The notes under the pieces were generated by a model. That model was not told the DNA's origin, did no database searches, and was given only the letters and a program-made list of their open reading frames with translations. From Herbaspirillum sp. RV1423 (lineage in GTDB: Bacteria; Pseudomonadota; Gammaproteobacteria; Burkholderiales; Burkholderiaceae_D): a DNA stretch of 64,000 bases. Numbering within the stretch: position 1 is the first letter of the stretch; each line of letters starts with the position of its first letter. The DNA lies in contig NZ_CBXX010000014.1 in the NCBI RefSeq assembly GCF_000577615.1, positions 55,530 to 119,529 of the forward strand. The letters run 5' to 3'. Shown here piece by piece: positions 45,702-56,916 of the stretch. The position numbers and the translations under genes are program-made.

Positions 45702-46334
45702 TTTCCTTTTCCTTGTGGGACATCGTCCGCAACTTGCTGCTGGCGGGACGCTGGACCGTGCTGCTGTCGCTGGCGACCTTCGCGCTGGGCGGCGTGGTCG
45801 GCATGATCATCCTGTTCGCGCGCATTTCCAAACGTCGCTTCCTGCAGCGTTCGGCCAAGCTGTATATCGAAGTGTTCCAGGGCACGCCGCTGCTGATGCA
45901 ATTGTTCCTGATCTTCTTCGGCCTCGCGCTGTTCGGCATGGAAGTGCCGGCCTGGCTGGCGGCGGGGCTGGCGCTGACCTTGTGGAGCGCGTCCTTCCTC
46001 GCCGAAATCTGGCGCGGCTGCGTCGAGGCGATTCCGCGCGGCCAGTGGGAGGCATCTTCGGTGCTGGCCATGGGCCACATGCAACAGATGCGCCACATCA
46101 TCCTGCCGCAAGCGCTCAGGATCGCGATTCCGCCGACCGTCGGCTTCGGCGTGCAGATCATCAAGGGCACCGCCGTGACCTCGATCATCGGCTTTGTCGA
46201 ACTATCGAAGGCCGGCACCGTGATCACCAACGCCACCTTCGCGCCGTTCACCGTGTTTGCCGTCGTCGGACTTTTTTACTTTGTTCTGTGCTGGCCGCTG
46301 TCGAAGTACAGCCAATTCTTGGAAAGGAAATTCA

Positions 46335-46354
<20 letters not shown>
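45698..46354 (+). CDS. Amino acid ABC transporter permease 2
   Basis: 218 aa. Same family as permease 1: EVFQGTPLLMQLFLIFFGLALFG and the EAA loop (EASSVLAMGHMQQMRHIILPQAL). It overlaps permease 1 by 4 nt and the ATPase gene by 20 nt, so the three are translationally linked. Confidence 0.93.
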
Positions 46355-47063
<709 letters not shown>

Positions 47064-47082
47064 CGGCGCGACGGCGGAAACG

Positions 47083-47114
47083 AAAAAAAGCCTGAGCACA
47101 CCACTCAGGCTTTT
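47083..47114 (+). terminator. Rho-independent terminator
   Basis: AAAAAGCCTGAG, loop, CTCAGGCTTTT. Between the convergent ABC operon and the lipoprotein gene. Confidence 0.9.
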
Positions 47115-47177
47115 GATTCAGGCTTCTGACTCAGGGGGATTATGCGCACAAACGCGCACAACCGAGGCGATGCCGGT

Positions 47178-47723
47178 TCAACGTGAAATCTGGCAAACCT
47201 TCTGGCCGTTTTCGATGAACTGCACCGGCCCGGTGGTATAGCGTTCTTTGGGAATCTCGACCAGCAGGAAATCCTTGACCTCATAGGTCGCGCCCGAGCG
47301 CGGCTTGACGAAGCGATATTCCAGTTTCAGCACACCGCCCTTCATGGTCACCTTGTCGGCCGTGAATATCTGGCTGCGCTCGACGCTGTCCGGCGCCTGG
47401 ATCACCCGCGTGGCCAGCAGCAACTGGCGGGTTTCAAAATAATCGGCCGATGGCGTCAGCGCCTGCCTGGTGCGCATGGTTGCGGCCGGTCGGAACCAGT
47501 AGTTCCAGTCGCTCTGGGAACGGATCAACGCGCACAGCACCGGCTGGTCCTTGTCGTCCCAGGTCTTTACAAAGCTTTGATAAGCGCTGCTTGGAATCGT
47601 CGAGAACGGCACCAGCGAGCTGTCTTCCTTCTTGTTCCAGAAAAACAGCGAGCAACCGGACAGCGCTGCCCCAACGCCCGCCAGCATGCTGCATGTCATC
47701 GTCGTCGCAATTATCTTTTTCAT
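47178..47723 (-). CDS. Putative lipoprotein, unknown function
   Basis: 181 aa from the ATG at 47723, where a lipoprotein signal starts; lipobox LSGC with Cys near residue 24. The mature part has no recognised domain (SAYQSFVKTWDDKDQPVLCALIRSQSDW, RQLLLATRVI, FLLVEIPKERY). The overall beta character suggests an envelope lipoprotein. Monocistronic. Confidence 0.7.
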   Translation of the reverse strand: MKKIIATTMTCSMLAGVGAALSGCSLFFWNKKEDSSLVPFSTIPSSAYQSFVKTWDDKDQPVLCALIRSQSDWNYWFRPAATMRTRQALTPSADYFETRQLLLATRVIQAPDSVERSQIFTADKVTMKGGVLKLEYRFVKPRSGATYEVKDFLLVEIPKERYTTGPVQFIENGQKVCQISR

Positions 47724-47882
47724 TCGTGATCCCGACCTGATTCTGTACCCATTCATTAACGGCATAGCATTAAAGCACGCCTCGCCGACAATCCGACGGA
47801 TTTCATGAGAACTTTACATTTTTATTTTTCGCGTCGTCATGGCCTGCGGCTTGCATGCTTAGTCAACGCCGAACCGATTTAG

Positions 47883-49019
<1,137 letters not shown>

Positions 49020-49032
49020 TTCCCGCACGGTT

Positions 49033-49056
49033 GTCGTCCTGACGAAAGTCAGGCCC
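49033..49056. repeat. REP-like palindrome, single copy
   Basis: The complement of 49033-49053 is identical over 21 bases to 5259-5279. It lies between the convergent adenine deaminase and M20 genes. Confidence 0.75.
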
Positions 49057-49105
49057 CCGCGTCTTCCCGTCCGTTTTCACGACACCGGACCCCGGGCGCT
49101 GGCAA

Positions 49106-50371
49106 TTACTGCAACAGTTCGCCCAGCGCCAGCGTCACCACCTTGGTCGCCTTCAGCAAGTCGTCGAGACGCAGGTTTTCATCGGAATTGTGTCCGCGCG
49201 CTTCCATCAGCGTGCGCGGCCCGGCGCCGTACAGGATCGTCGGGATGCCCCGCTTGGTGTAATGGCGCGCATCGGTATACAGCGGCACGCCATGCGCCGC
49301 CACCGGCTCGCCGAGTACCGCTTCGGCATTGCGTCGGAACGCGGCGATCAGTTTTTCCACGCCCGGCAGCTCGGCCAGCGGTTCGGCCAGCAGGATGCGC
49401 CGCACGCTGACTTCGATACCGGGATAAAGCGCCGCGGCGGCCTCAATGACACGGCGCAGCTCGCCTTCGGCGTCAAAGCCCGCCTCTTCCGGAATCATGC
49501 GGCGGTCCAGGCGGAACGTCGCCAGATCAGGCACCACATTGGTGTTGATGCCGCCCTTGATCAGGCCGACGTTGAGCGTGGCGTGATCGATGCCGCTGAC
49601 CCCGGATTTCTTTTTCGCCAGTTCCGCACGATAGGCATACAACGCCTGCAGGATGCCGCTTGCCGCTTCGATGGCGTCGATGCCGGTATGCGGCATGGCG
49701 GCATGCGCCTGCCTGCCCTTGACCGTGACTTCCAGGTGCAGACAGCCGTTGTGAGCCGAAGTGATGCCGTAGGCAAAACCGGCCGAGACGGCATAATCGG
49801 GCTTGCTCAGGCCTTGCTCCAGTATCCATTTCGGGCCGATGTCGCCGCCGGCTTCTTCGTCGTAGGTGAATTGCAGCTCGATCGCGCCGTTTAGCGCAAC
49901 GCCTTGTCGTTCGGCGGCGATCAAGGCCAGCAACGCCCAGGTGTAGGTGGCGAAGTCCGACTTCGACACCGCCACGCCGCGGCCGTACATCACCGGACCA
50001 TGTTCCGGATCCTGCACGATCTCGCCGCCGTAGGGATCCTTGCTCCAGCCGAGGCCGGGCGGCACCACGTCGCCGTGGGCGTTGAGCGCGATGGTCGGGC
50101 CGCCGCTGCCGAAGCGCTTGCGCACGATCAGGTTGGTCGCCGACAGCATGCCGTTGGCCTTGACCAGCTCTGCCGGCACCACATGCGCCTCGACCTCAAA
50201 ACCGAGTTGCTCCAGCAATTGTTGGACGCGCGCGCCATGAGCGGCGCAATCGCCGGGAGGATTATCGGAAGGAACGCGCACCAGTTCCTGCAGGAAACGG
50301 ATTTGCGCGGCATGTTCCGTATCGAGGAAGGAAACGGCTGACTGCTGGAATGAAGCGGATGAAGACGGCAT
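49106..50371 (-). CDS. M20-family metallohydrolase (ArgE/DapE/CPG2 type)
   Basis: 421 aa from the ATG at 50371, with AGGTCA upstream. A longer frame from 50515 covers the promoter region. Zinc-binding/catalytic residues: H99-x-D101 (NAHGD), D139 and the E172-E173 pair in YDEEAGG. A lid domain with AHAAMPHTGIDAIE. Possible roles beside purine genes include hydrolysis of ureido acids (allantoate or carbamoyl amino acids) or of dipeptides. The exact substrate is not decided by sequence. Confidence 0.88.
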   Translation of the reverse strand: MPSSSASFQQSAVSFLDTEHAAQIRFLQELVRVPSDNPPGDCAAHGARVQQLLEQLGFEVEAHVVPAELVKANGMLSATNLIVRKRFGSGGPTIALNAHGDVVPPGLGWSKDPYGGEIVQDPEHGPVMYGRGVAVSKSDFATYTWALLALIAAERQGVALNGAIELQFTYDEEAGGDIGPKWILEQGLSKPDYAVSAGFAYGITSAHNGCLHLEVTVKGRQAHAAMPHTGIDAIEAASGILQALYAYRAELAKKKSGVSGIDHATLNVGLIKGGINTNVVPDLATFRLDRRMIPEEAGFDAEGELRRVIEAAAALYPGIEVSVRRILLAEPLAELPGVEKLIAAFRRNAEAVLGEPVAAHGVPLYTDARHYTKRGIPTILYGAGPRTLMEARGHNSDENLRLDDLLKATKVVTLALGELLQ

Positions 50372-50872
50372 AAAGTGACCTGTGAAGAATAAGCGGTGTA
50401 GACGAGTAAAAGTATGCGCATGGTGAATGCGCGTGCAGCAAAAACGGCCGGTCCATGATTGTAGAAGAGTTGGGCCGCAAACGGTTGGCCGCTCCAGCCG
50501 CTCCGTCAATGACAAAATCGCGCGGCAAGTACGCTTCTTGCATAGGATGGAAAGTCGTCGTCAAAAAGCATGAGCAATGTCCGATGAAAAATACCAAAAA
50601 AAATTGTCAACAATCCAAGATGCGCCGATTTCTCTGGAAAAATCGCGCCCCCGATTGTCGGCAGGTCCGCCGCCGCATCGAAGAATCGCGTACACCGCAT
50701 TTTTTCTCATGGTGCACTGCCTGGGCGATCGCACCGTTTTTGGTGCATAAACTCACCAATTTGTCGCAAATCAATTTATTTATTGTCGACAATATCGCTT
50801 GCCGGTATGACTCCTGCTCTGTTGCAAATGACCGTTCGTCCATCCAACCTCTGATGTCATCTACTGACCGCC
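50372..50872. promoter_or_regulatory. Divergent control region, M20 / GntR, with palindromic operators
   Basis: 501 bp without a supported gene. It contains ATTGTCAACAAT (50603-50614), ATTGTCGACAAT (50782-50793) and a looser ATTTGTCGCAAAT (50758-50770). The best site ends 79 bp before the GntR start. Confidence 0.75.
50782..50793. promoter_or_regulatory. Palindromic operator ATTGTCGACAAT (site A)
   Basis: Perfect 12-bp palindrome, 79 bp before the GntR gene start. Identical to 58527-58538. Confidence 0.8.
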
Positions 50873-51604
50873 ATGACTAAACCAAGCAAGACATCCCGCT
50901 CTTTCCTGGCTTCGCAAACCACCGCCCGCGATCACTCGCCGGCCGTGGAAGAACGCATTTACCAGGACATCTACGACGCCATCATGGAACATCGCCTGCC
51001 GCCGCGCACCAAGCTCACAGAGCAGGTCCTGTGCCAGATTTACGATACCGCCCGGCATACCGTGCGCAAGGTGCTGTCGCGCCTGGCCGCGGAAGGCATG
51101 GTTGATCTCGAGGCCAACCGCGGCGCCTTCATCGCCAGTCCGTCCAACACCGAAGTGAAGGACATGTTCGAGCTGCGCAACATCATCGAATACGCGGTGC
51201 TCGACAAGGTCGGCCGCGAAGCCAGCACGCGCCAGATCGCCAGCCTGCGCAAAATGGTCGAGGAAGAGCGGCACTCCTACCTGACCGGCGACCGGCCGCG
51301 CTGGATCCGCCTGTCGGCGCAGTTTCACCTGGCGCTGGCTGAACTGACCGGCAATACCCTGCTGGTCGAAACCCTGCGCAAGCTGGTCTCGCGCACCACG
51401 CTGATGATCGCCAAGACCGAAGCGCCGGGACACAACGCCTGCTCCTTCGACGAGCACGATACCGTGCTCGCGGCGCTGGAAAGTGGCGACGTCGCGCTGG
51501 CGCAGGAGCACATGGCACACCATTTGCACTTGTGTGAAGACCGCGTTCGTCCCGATGACACCGATCACTTTGATTTGCGTTCGGTGTTGGGCAAAAGTGC
51601 GTGA
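50873..51604 (+). CDS. GntR/FCD regulator, proposed purine regulator
   Basis: 243 aa. Winged helix (about 25-90: LTEQVLCQIYDTARHTVRKVLSRLAAEGMVDLEANRG), then an FCD domain with Asp/His ligands (LAQFHLALAEL, HNACSFDEHDTVLAAL). Followed 100 bp downstream by puuE. Its own promoter has the palindrome found before puuD and the transporters, so it is the natural candidate regulator for all of them, probably sensing a purine breakdown product. Confidence 0.88.
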   Translation: MTKPSKTSRSFLASQTTARDHSPAVEERIYQDIYDAIMEHRLPPRTKLTEQVLCQIYDTARHTVRKVLSRLAAEGMVDLEANRGAFIASPSNTEVKDMFELRNIIEYAVLDKVGREASTRQIASLRKMVEEERHSYLTGDRPRWIRLSAQFHLALAELTGNTLLVETLRKLVSRTTLMIAKTEAPGHNACSFDEHDTVLAALESGDVALAQEHMAHHLHLCEDRVRPDDTDHFDLRSVLGKSA

Positions 51605-51704
51605 GCGGCGACAGGGCGGGATGTCGTCGCGCCAGGCCTTTGACACGCTGCAACGCGCCGAATGACAATGCCCGCCTGACCATATCCATCACCATAAAGA
51701 ACAC

Positions 51705-52634
51705 ATGCAACAAGCAGACAATTATCCGCGCGACCTGATCGGCTACGGTCGCAACGTCCCTCACGCCAACTGGCCCGGACAAGCCAGGATCGCCGTGCAG
51801 TTCGTCCTGAACTATGAAGAAGGCGGCGAAAACTCCGTGCTGCACGGCGACCCGGCGTCGGAACAGTTCCTGTCCGAGATCATCGGCGCGGCCGCCTATC
51901 CGGCGCGCCACCTGTCGATGGAATCGATCTACGAATACGGCTCGCGCGTGGGCGTCTGGCGCATCCTGCGCGAATTCGAGAAACGCCGGTTGCCGCTGAC
52001 CGTATTCGGCATCGCCATGGCCTTGCAGCGCCATCCGGAGGTGACGCAGGCGTTCATTGAACTGGGCCATGAGATCGCCTGCCACGGCCTGCGCTGGATC
52101 CATTACCAGAACGTCGATATCGACACCGAGCGCGAACACATGCGCGCCGCCGTCGAGATTTTCCGCAAGCTGACCGGGGTCGATCCGCAAGGCTGGTATA
52201 CCGGCCGCGATTCGCCCAACACGCGGCAACTGGTGGTCGAGCACGGCGGCTTCGTCTACGACTCCGATTACTATGGCGACGACCTGCCGTTCTGGACCAA
52301 GGTCGCGTGCGCCGACGGCGCCCTGCAGCCGCATCTGGTGGTGCCTTACACGCTCGACAGCAACGACATGCGCTTCGCCACGCCGCAAGGCTTCAACACC
52401 GGCGAGCAGTTCTTCCAATACCTGAAGGACAGCTTCGACGTGCTGTACGCCGAAGGCGAAGAAACGCCAAGAATGCTGTCGGTCGGCATGCACTGCCGCC
52501 TGCTCGGCCGACCGGGACGCTTTGCAGCCTTGCAGCGTTTCCTCGACTACGTGCAATCGCATGAGCGCGTCTGGATCTGCCGCCGCATCGACATCGCCAA
52601 TCACTGGCGCGAGCAGCATCCGTACCGGGGCTGA
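51705..52634 (+). CDS. puuE: Allantoinase PuuE (polysaccharide-deacetylase-like)
   Basis: 309 aa. PuuE signature: opening YPRDLIGYGRNVPHANWPGQARIAVQFVLNYEEGGENSVLHGD, then SMESIYEYGSRVGVWRILREF, then ELGHEIACHGLRWI and GWYTGRDSPNTR. The family is unrelated to the amidohydrolase allantoinases and was shown in Pseudomonas to act on allantoin. With puuD it gives urate to allantoate steps; uraD and xanthine dehydrogenase are not in the window. Confidence 0.93.
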   Translation: MQQADNYPRDLIGYGRNVPHANWPGQARIAVQFVLNYEEGGENSVLHGDPASEQFLSEIIGAAAYPARHLSMESIYEYGSRVGVWRILREFEKRRLPLTVFGIAMALQRHPEVTQAFIELGHEIACHGLRWIHYQNVDIDTEREHMRAAVEIFRKLTGVDPQGWYTGRDSPNTRQLVVEHGGFVYDSDYYGDDLPFWTKVACADGALQPHLVVPYTLDSNDMRFATPQGFNTGEQFFQYLKDSFDVLYAEGEETPRMLSVGMHCRLLGRPGRFAALQRFLDYVQSHERVWICRRIDIANHWREQHPYRG

Positions 52635-52655
52635 CAAACTGGTCGCACAAAAACA

Positions 52656-52686
52656 AAAAGGCTGAACATTGCGTTCAGCCTTTTTT
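52656..52686. terminator. Bidirectional terminator between puuE and puuD
   Basis: AAAAAGGCTGAAC, loop, GTTCAGCCTTTTT. Convergent genes on both sides. Confidence 0.92.
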
Positions 52687-52707
52687 ATCGCCCTTGCGGA
52701 ATCTGTT

Positions 52708-53910
52708 TCATTCGCCCTTGGCGCCGGCCTCGAACCACTTGCCCAGCACCGCGCGTTCATCGTCGGTGATGTTGGTCATATTCCCGAGCGGCATGGCTTT
52801 CTGCACCACCGCCTGCTGGTAAATCTGCTGGGCATGTTGCAAGATGCCGTCCTTGCTGTCGAGCAGAATGCCCTTGCCCGGCACCGGCATGAGCGTCGGT
52901 TTGGCGGCATGGCATTGGATGCAGCGCGTCTCGACCACCTGCCGCGCCTGGGCGAACGACACCGTTGTCGCAACACCCTGCGCAGGCTGCAACGCCGACT
53001 TCGGCACAATCCAGAATGCCACGCCGGCCAGGATGACGACCGCCGCAGCCGGATATTGCCATTTGAAAACGCCCTTGTGCCTGAGCACGAAGAATTGCCG
53101 TATCAGCACGCCGGCCAGCATGATCAGCAACAGCACCAGCCAGTTGGCTGGCGCGCCGTAGGTCATGCTGTAGTGGTTCGACAGCATGGCGAAGATCACC
53201 GGCAGCGTGAAGTAGGTGTTGTGCACGCTGCGCTGCTTGCCGCGCTTGCCGTGGATGGGATCGGGACTCTGGCCGGCGCGCATCGACGCCACCATCTTGC
53301 GCTGGCCGGGAATGATCCAGAACAGCACGTTGGCGCTCATCACGGTCGCCAGCGACGCGCCGGTCATGAGGAAGGCCGCGCGCCCCGAAAACACATGGCA
53401 GGCCACCCATACAGCGACGATGACATACAAGGTGACCAGCACGCCGACCACGCGGTCGCCGCCCGGCTTGTCGCCGAACAGGCGGCAAATGGCGTCGTAC
53501 ACCAGCCAGCCGGCGACGAGGTAAGCCAGTGCCGCAAACACGGCGGCCGTGGCCGACATGTCGAGTACATGCTTGTCGACCAGGAAGGTCCCGGCGTTGA
53601 ACAGGTAGAGCACCGAGAACAGTGCGAAGCCCGACAGCCAGGTGCTGTACGATTCCCAGAAAAACCAGTGCAGATTCCGGGGCAGCGTCTTCGGCGCCAG
53701 CAGATATTTTTGCGGATTGTAGAACCCGCCGCCATGCACCGCCCACAGTTCGCCGCCGACGCCCTTTTGCAGCAGTTCGGGATCGTCCGGTCTGGTCAGG
53801 CTGTTGTCGAGCCAGACGAAGTAGAACGACGAACCTATCCATGCAATTGCCGTGATGACATGCAGCCAGCGCAGCAAGAGATTGAGCCAGTCCAAGATGT
53901 ACGCTTCCAT
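52708..53910 (-). CDS. puuD: Urate hydroxylase PuuD (membrane urate oxidase with cytochrome c)
   Basis: 400 aa. About eight TM helices at the N-terminal side (WLHVITAIAWIGSSFYFVWLD; HGGGFYNPQKY; HWFFWESYSTW), then a C-terminal periplasmic cytochrome c domain with the heme motif CIQCH and distal Met in KAMPLGNM. Urate electrons pass to the respiratory chain, so no H2O2 is made, unlike soluble uricase. Convergent with puuE. The start is 83 bp from an ATTGCCGACAAT site. Confidence 0.95.
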   Translation of the reverse strand: MEAYILDWLNLLLRWLHVITAIAWIGSSFYFVWLDNSLTRPDDPELLQKGVGGELWAVHGGGFYNPQKYLLAPKTLPRNLHWFFWESYSTWLSGFALFSVLYLFNAGTFLVDKHVLDMSATAAVFAALAYLVAGWLVYDAICRLFGDKPGGDRVVGVLVTLYVIVAVWVACHVFSGRAAFLMTGASLATVMSANVLFWIIPGQRKMVASMRAGQSPDPIHGKRGKQRSVHNTYFTLPVIFAMLSNHYSMTYGAPANWLVLLLIMLAGVLIRQFFVLRHKGVFKWQYPAAAVVILAGVAFWIVPKSALQPAQGVATTVSFAQARQVVETRCIQCHAAKPTLMPVPGKGILLDSKDGILQHAQQIYQQAVVQKAMPLGNMTNITDDERAVLGKWFEAGAKGE

Positions 53911-53993
53911 GACGTTCCGCTTGTGAATTGGTTTGTAAATCTGGTTGTAAATTATTTATATCGTTAATCCGCCGGAGAGGATTTCAAAACAAC

Positions 53994-54005
53994 ATTGCCG
54001 ACAAT
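53994..54005. promoter_or_regulatory. Palindromic operator ATTGCCGACAAT (site B)
   Basis: One mismatch to site A, 83 bp before the puuD start. A looser match TTTGTTGACAAA lies further out at 54149-54160. Confidence 0.7.
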
Positions 54006-54232
54006 TTTTTCACTGCAGCCAGGTGGCGGCCTTGCTCCATATTTCCCTGCTAGCCTGCATTCCAGCGGTATCGCAGCACGCCTGTTTTAGTGCGCGCCAT
54101 CACAATTGGTGCGGCGCCGGCACCATTTCATCACCACCGCGCACCACATTTGTTGACAAAATCCGATGCGCCTCCCGCCAATAAGGATGAGCATGAGGCA
54201 TGCCAAGGACATTATCCGGCCAAATCATCAAT

Positions 54233-54263
54233 AAAAAATGCCGGGTCAAAAAGGACCCGGCAT
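54233..54263 (-). terminator. Terminator of the Tsx-like gene
   Basis: On the minus strand ATGCCGGGTCC, loop, GACCCGGCATTTTTT. Confidence 0.88.
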
Positions 54264-54335
54264 CCAAGTTCCAACGGTGCCGCCGGAACTGAACGGCTTG
54301 TCGCGACGCCCACGCCAAGCCATCCGCAGAACCGA

Positions 54336-55172
54336 TCAGAAATGATATTCAGCGCGGATCATCGGCGTCTTGGCCAACGAGCCGGGGACGTTATGGGGGT
54401 TGCCGAACTTGTTGCGCCAGTATTGGTATTCCAGGCCGACGCGGAACGTGTTCTTGCCCATGCCCAGCGGCATACCGACGTCATACATGATCTGGCCGTC
54501 GAAGTTCACCTCAGGCGCCGTGCCGCCGCCGAATTCGTTCTTGCCCTTGGCTGCGATGTAGTTCACATAGCCTTCGAACGCGAAGCCGCTGGTGCCAAAT
54601 GGAATACCCCAGGCTGCGTTCAGCATCGGATGCGTGTCGTATGAATAGCGACTGGACATGCGCACGCCGTTGTTCAGCGGCTGGTTGCTTTCCCACAGCG
54701 CCAGCAAGCTGATGTTCAGGAAACCCGGCACATCCATCATCAATGTCGGACCGGCGACATACATGCGCTTGCGCGAGCTGTAACCGGGATCGTTCTTGGT
54801 GTTCCAGTCAAAACCCAGTGTGAAGCCAACGCCGCGCGCCGGGCCGAAGGACAGGTCCTTGCCGCTAATCTTGCCGATATCCAGCGTGTGGCGATAGACG
54901 ATGTACGCTTCTTGCGCCTCGTTGTCCTTGCTGTCGGATGTCAGCAAATCGACGTTCAGGAAATTGGTGCCGTATTTATAACCGCTCGCGTGCGTGAAGT
55001 TGACCACTTTCTTGGAAATGTCCTGCGAATTGAATGGCTCCGCAAACTTGGTGCCGTAGCGAATACCAATCGAATTGTCCGACCAGTCGGCGGCGTTGGC
55101 CTGCATGCTGCCCATGGCCGATGCGGCCAGCACGGCGGTCGTCAAGCACATCCCCATTGCACTTTTCTTCAT
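54336..55172 (-). CDS. Tsx-like outer-membrane channel
   Basis: 278 aa from the ATG at 55172, with GGGAGA upstream. The signal peptide ends ANA. Beta-barrel features: alternating residues throughout, IGIRYGTKFAEPF early, GFDWNTKNDPGYSS, and the C-terminal Phe in RAEYHF that the BAM complex recognises. Nucleoside-specific channel (Tsx) relatives are the best match. Between puuD and two ABC importers, so passage of purines or nucleosides across the outer membrane is likely. Confidence 0.82.
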   Translation of the reverse strand: MKKSAMGMCLTTAVLAASAMGSMQANAADWSDNSIGIRYGTKFAEPFNSQDISKKVVNFTHASGYKYGTNFLNVDLLTSDSKDNEAQEAYIVYRHTLDIGKISGKDLSFGPARGVGFTLGFDWNTKNDPGYSSRKRMYVAGPTLMMDVPGFLNISLLALWESNQPLNNGVRMSSRYSYDTHPMLNAAWGIPFGTSGFAFEGYVNYIAAKGKNEFGGGTAPEVNFDGQIMYDVGMPLGMGKNTFRVGLEYQYWRNKFGNPHNVPGSLAKTPMIRAEYHF

Positions 55173-55864
55173 ACGTTTCTCCCTTTTACATTTCACGAAA
55201 AATAAATCCGGATCCCATGCGCGCATCGTGCAATTCGTCGTGGGACAAACCGCAAACCGTTCATCCGATGACGCGCCTCCTTCATTTGCTCACCCATGTC
55301 AAACAAGGCCGGGCATATTGCAATCGACAGTTGCCGATGTTCAATCCGCCGGGTTCGATAATGCAAACGCCATGCCAGCAAAAAAGCGCCATATTGAAAA
55401 TGTGTCGGCGATGCCAAGCGCGTCAAAAAGCCGACGCCAGGCGCTGCAATCGCAAGTCGCGTATGAGCACAGAGGGAAATGAGTTTTAGATTGTTGACAG
55501 AATGCGGAGGCGCGGCATCAGGATGGCTTTGTTCTATACCCCAGTCTTCATAAGGCTTACAAGCGCGTAAGAATACTGGATTTAGTGCGATCCTTTCCAT
55601 GCAGGTGCAACCAAGCACCAAATTGTTGCAAATGATTTTTTAAATTGTCGACAAAATGATTGCCGTGAGAAAGTCGACAGCGCCACTACTTTTCCGCCAT
55701 CGCCCGCCATCATCCTCGCGACGTCCGAAAGAGCTTTGTCGAGCACTCATGCGCTCTTGGCACAGTAAATGCTTTTCCAAGCACATCGTTTGCAAAACAA
55801 AACCGGGGGCATTGGCGACATTGCCAGTACTCCTGATCGCCAACCCATTGACAGGGATCGCTCC
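55173..55864. promoter_or_regulatory. Divergent control region, Tsx-like / NMT1 transporter
   Basis: 692 bp, no supported gene; a 142-codon minus-strand frame at 55193-55621 shows no ribosome site or family character. It contains ATTGTCGACAAA (55644-55655), ATTGTTGCAAAT (55622-55633) and ATTGTTGACAGA (55490-55501), variants of the purine palindrome, clustered between the two divergent genes. Confidence 0.65.
55644..55655. promoter_or_regulatory. Palindromic operator ATTGTCGACAAA (site C)
   Basis: Matches site A in 11 of 12 positions. 209 bp before the NMT1-type binding protein start. Two looser copies flank it. Confidence 0.7.
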
Positions 55865-56896
55865 ATGCCAGCCAAGAAACTGCTCAAATACACCGCCGCG
55901 CTGCTGCTCGGCGCCGCCTGCTCAAGCGCATTCGCGCAAGCCGCCAAGATCAAGTTCCAGCTCGACTGGCGCTTTGAAGGCCCGTCGGCGCTGTTCCTGG
56001 TGGCCCAGTCCAAAGGTTATTTCGCGCAGGAAAAACTGGATGTCACCATCGACGCCGGCAGCGGTTCGGGCAACGCCGTCAACCGCGTGGCTTCGGGCAC
56101 CTACGACATGGGCTTCGCCGACATGGCGGCGCTGATGGAATTCACCGCCAACAATCCCAACTCGCCGGGCAAGCCGATGGCCGTGATGATGGTCTACAAC
56201 GACACGCCGGCGGCGATCTTTTCGCTGAAGAAAACCGGCATCAAGACGCCGGCCGACCTGGTGGGCAAGAAGCTCGGCTCGCCGGTGTTCGACGCCGGCC
56301 GCCGCGGCTATCCGATCTTCGCCAAGGCCAACGGACTGGATGCTTCCAAAGCGAACTGGATCAGCATGGATCCGCCGCTGCGTGAAACCATGCTGGTGCG
56401 CGGCGACGTCGACGCCATCACCGGCTTCTATTTCACTTCGCTGCTGAACCTGAATGCGCGCGGCATCAAGGATCAGGACATCAATGTCATGCTGTATCCC
56501 GACTATGGCGTCAAGCTGTACGGCAACGCCATCATCGCCAACGAGAGCCTGATGAAGACCAATCCGGAAGCGCTCAAAGGTTTCCTACGCGCCTTCGCCA
56601 AGGCCACCAGGGATGTGCTGGCCAATCCCGAAGCGGCGATCAAAGTGCTCAAGGAACGCGACGGCCTGATCGACGAAAAACTGGAACTGCGCCGCCTCAA
56701 GCTGGCCATTTCCAGCGCCATCGCCACGCCGCATGCCAAAGCCGAAGGATTCGGGCAGATCGTCCTGCCGCGCCTGACGCTGATGGCTTCGCAAGTGTCC
56801 GACGCCTACGCTACCAAGACGCGCGTCAATCCCGACAAGATCTGGACCTCCGCTTTCCTGCCGTCCAAGGCCGAACTGAATGTCTTCGGGAAATAA
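55865..56896 (+). CDS. NMT1/SsuA-type ABC substrate-binding protein
   Basis: 343 aa from the ATG at 55865. The signal peptide ends AFAQA. NMT1 features: KIKFQLDWRFEGPSALFLVAQSKGYFAQEKLDVTID and GSGNAVNRVASGTYDMGFADMAAL. Family ligands include pyrimidine precursors, sulfonates and nitrate. In this neighbourhood a purine or ureide such as urate or allantoin is plausible, but that rests on context only. First gene of a three-gene transporter operon. Confidence 0.9.
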   Translation: MPAKKLLKYTAALLLGAACSSAFAQAAKIKFQLDWRFEGPSALFLVAQSKGYFAQEKLDVTIDAGSGSGNAVNRVASGTYDMGFADMAALMEFTANNPNSPGKPMAVMMVYNDTPAAIFSLKKTGIKTPADLVGKKLGSPVFDAGRRGYPIFAKANGLDASKANWISMDPPLRETMLVRGDVDAITGFYFTSLLNLNARGIKDQDINVMLYPDYGVKLYGNAIIANESLMKTNPEALKGFLRAFAKATRDVLANPEAAIKVLKERDGLIDEKLELRRLKLAISSAIATPHAKAEGFGQIVLPRLTLMASQVSDAYATKTRVNPDKIWTSAFLPSKAELNVFGK

Positions 56897-56916
56897 CATT
56901 GCGCGCTGAAACAACC

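Noticed and set aside
50455..50880. 141-codon plus-strand frame upstream of the GntR gene
   Set aside because: Crosses the operator palindromes, no ribosome site, and ends inside the GntR start region.
55193..55621. 142-codon minus-strand frame in the Tsx/NMT1 intergenic region
   Set aside because: No ribosome site, residue mix of a translated non-coding region, and it covers operator-like sequences.
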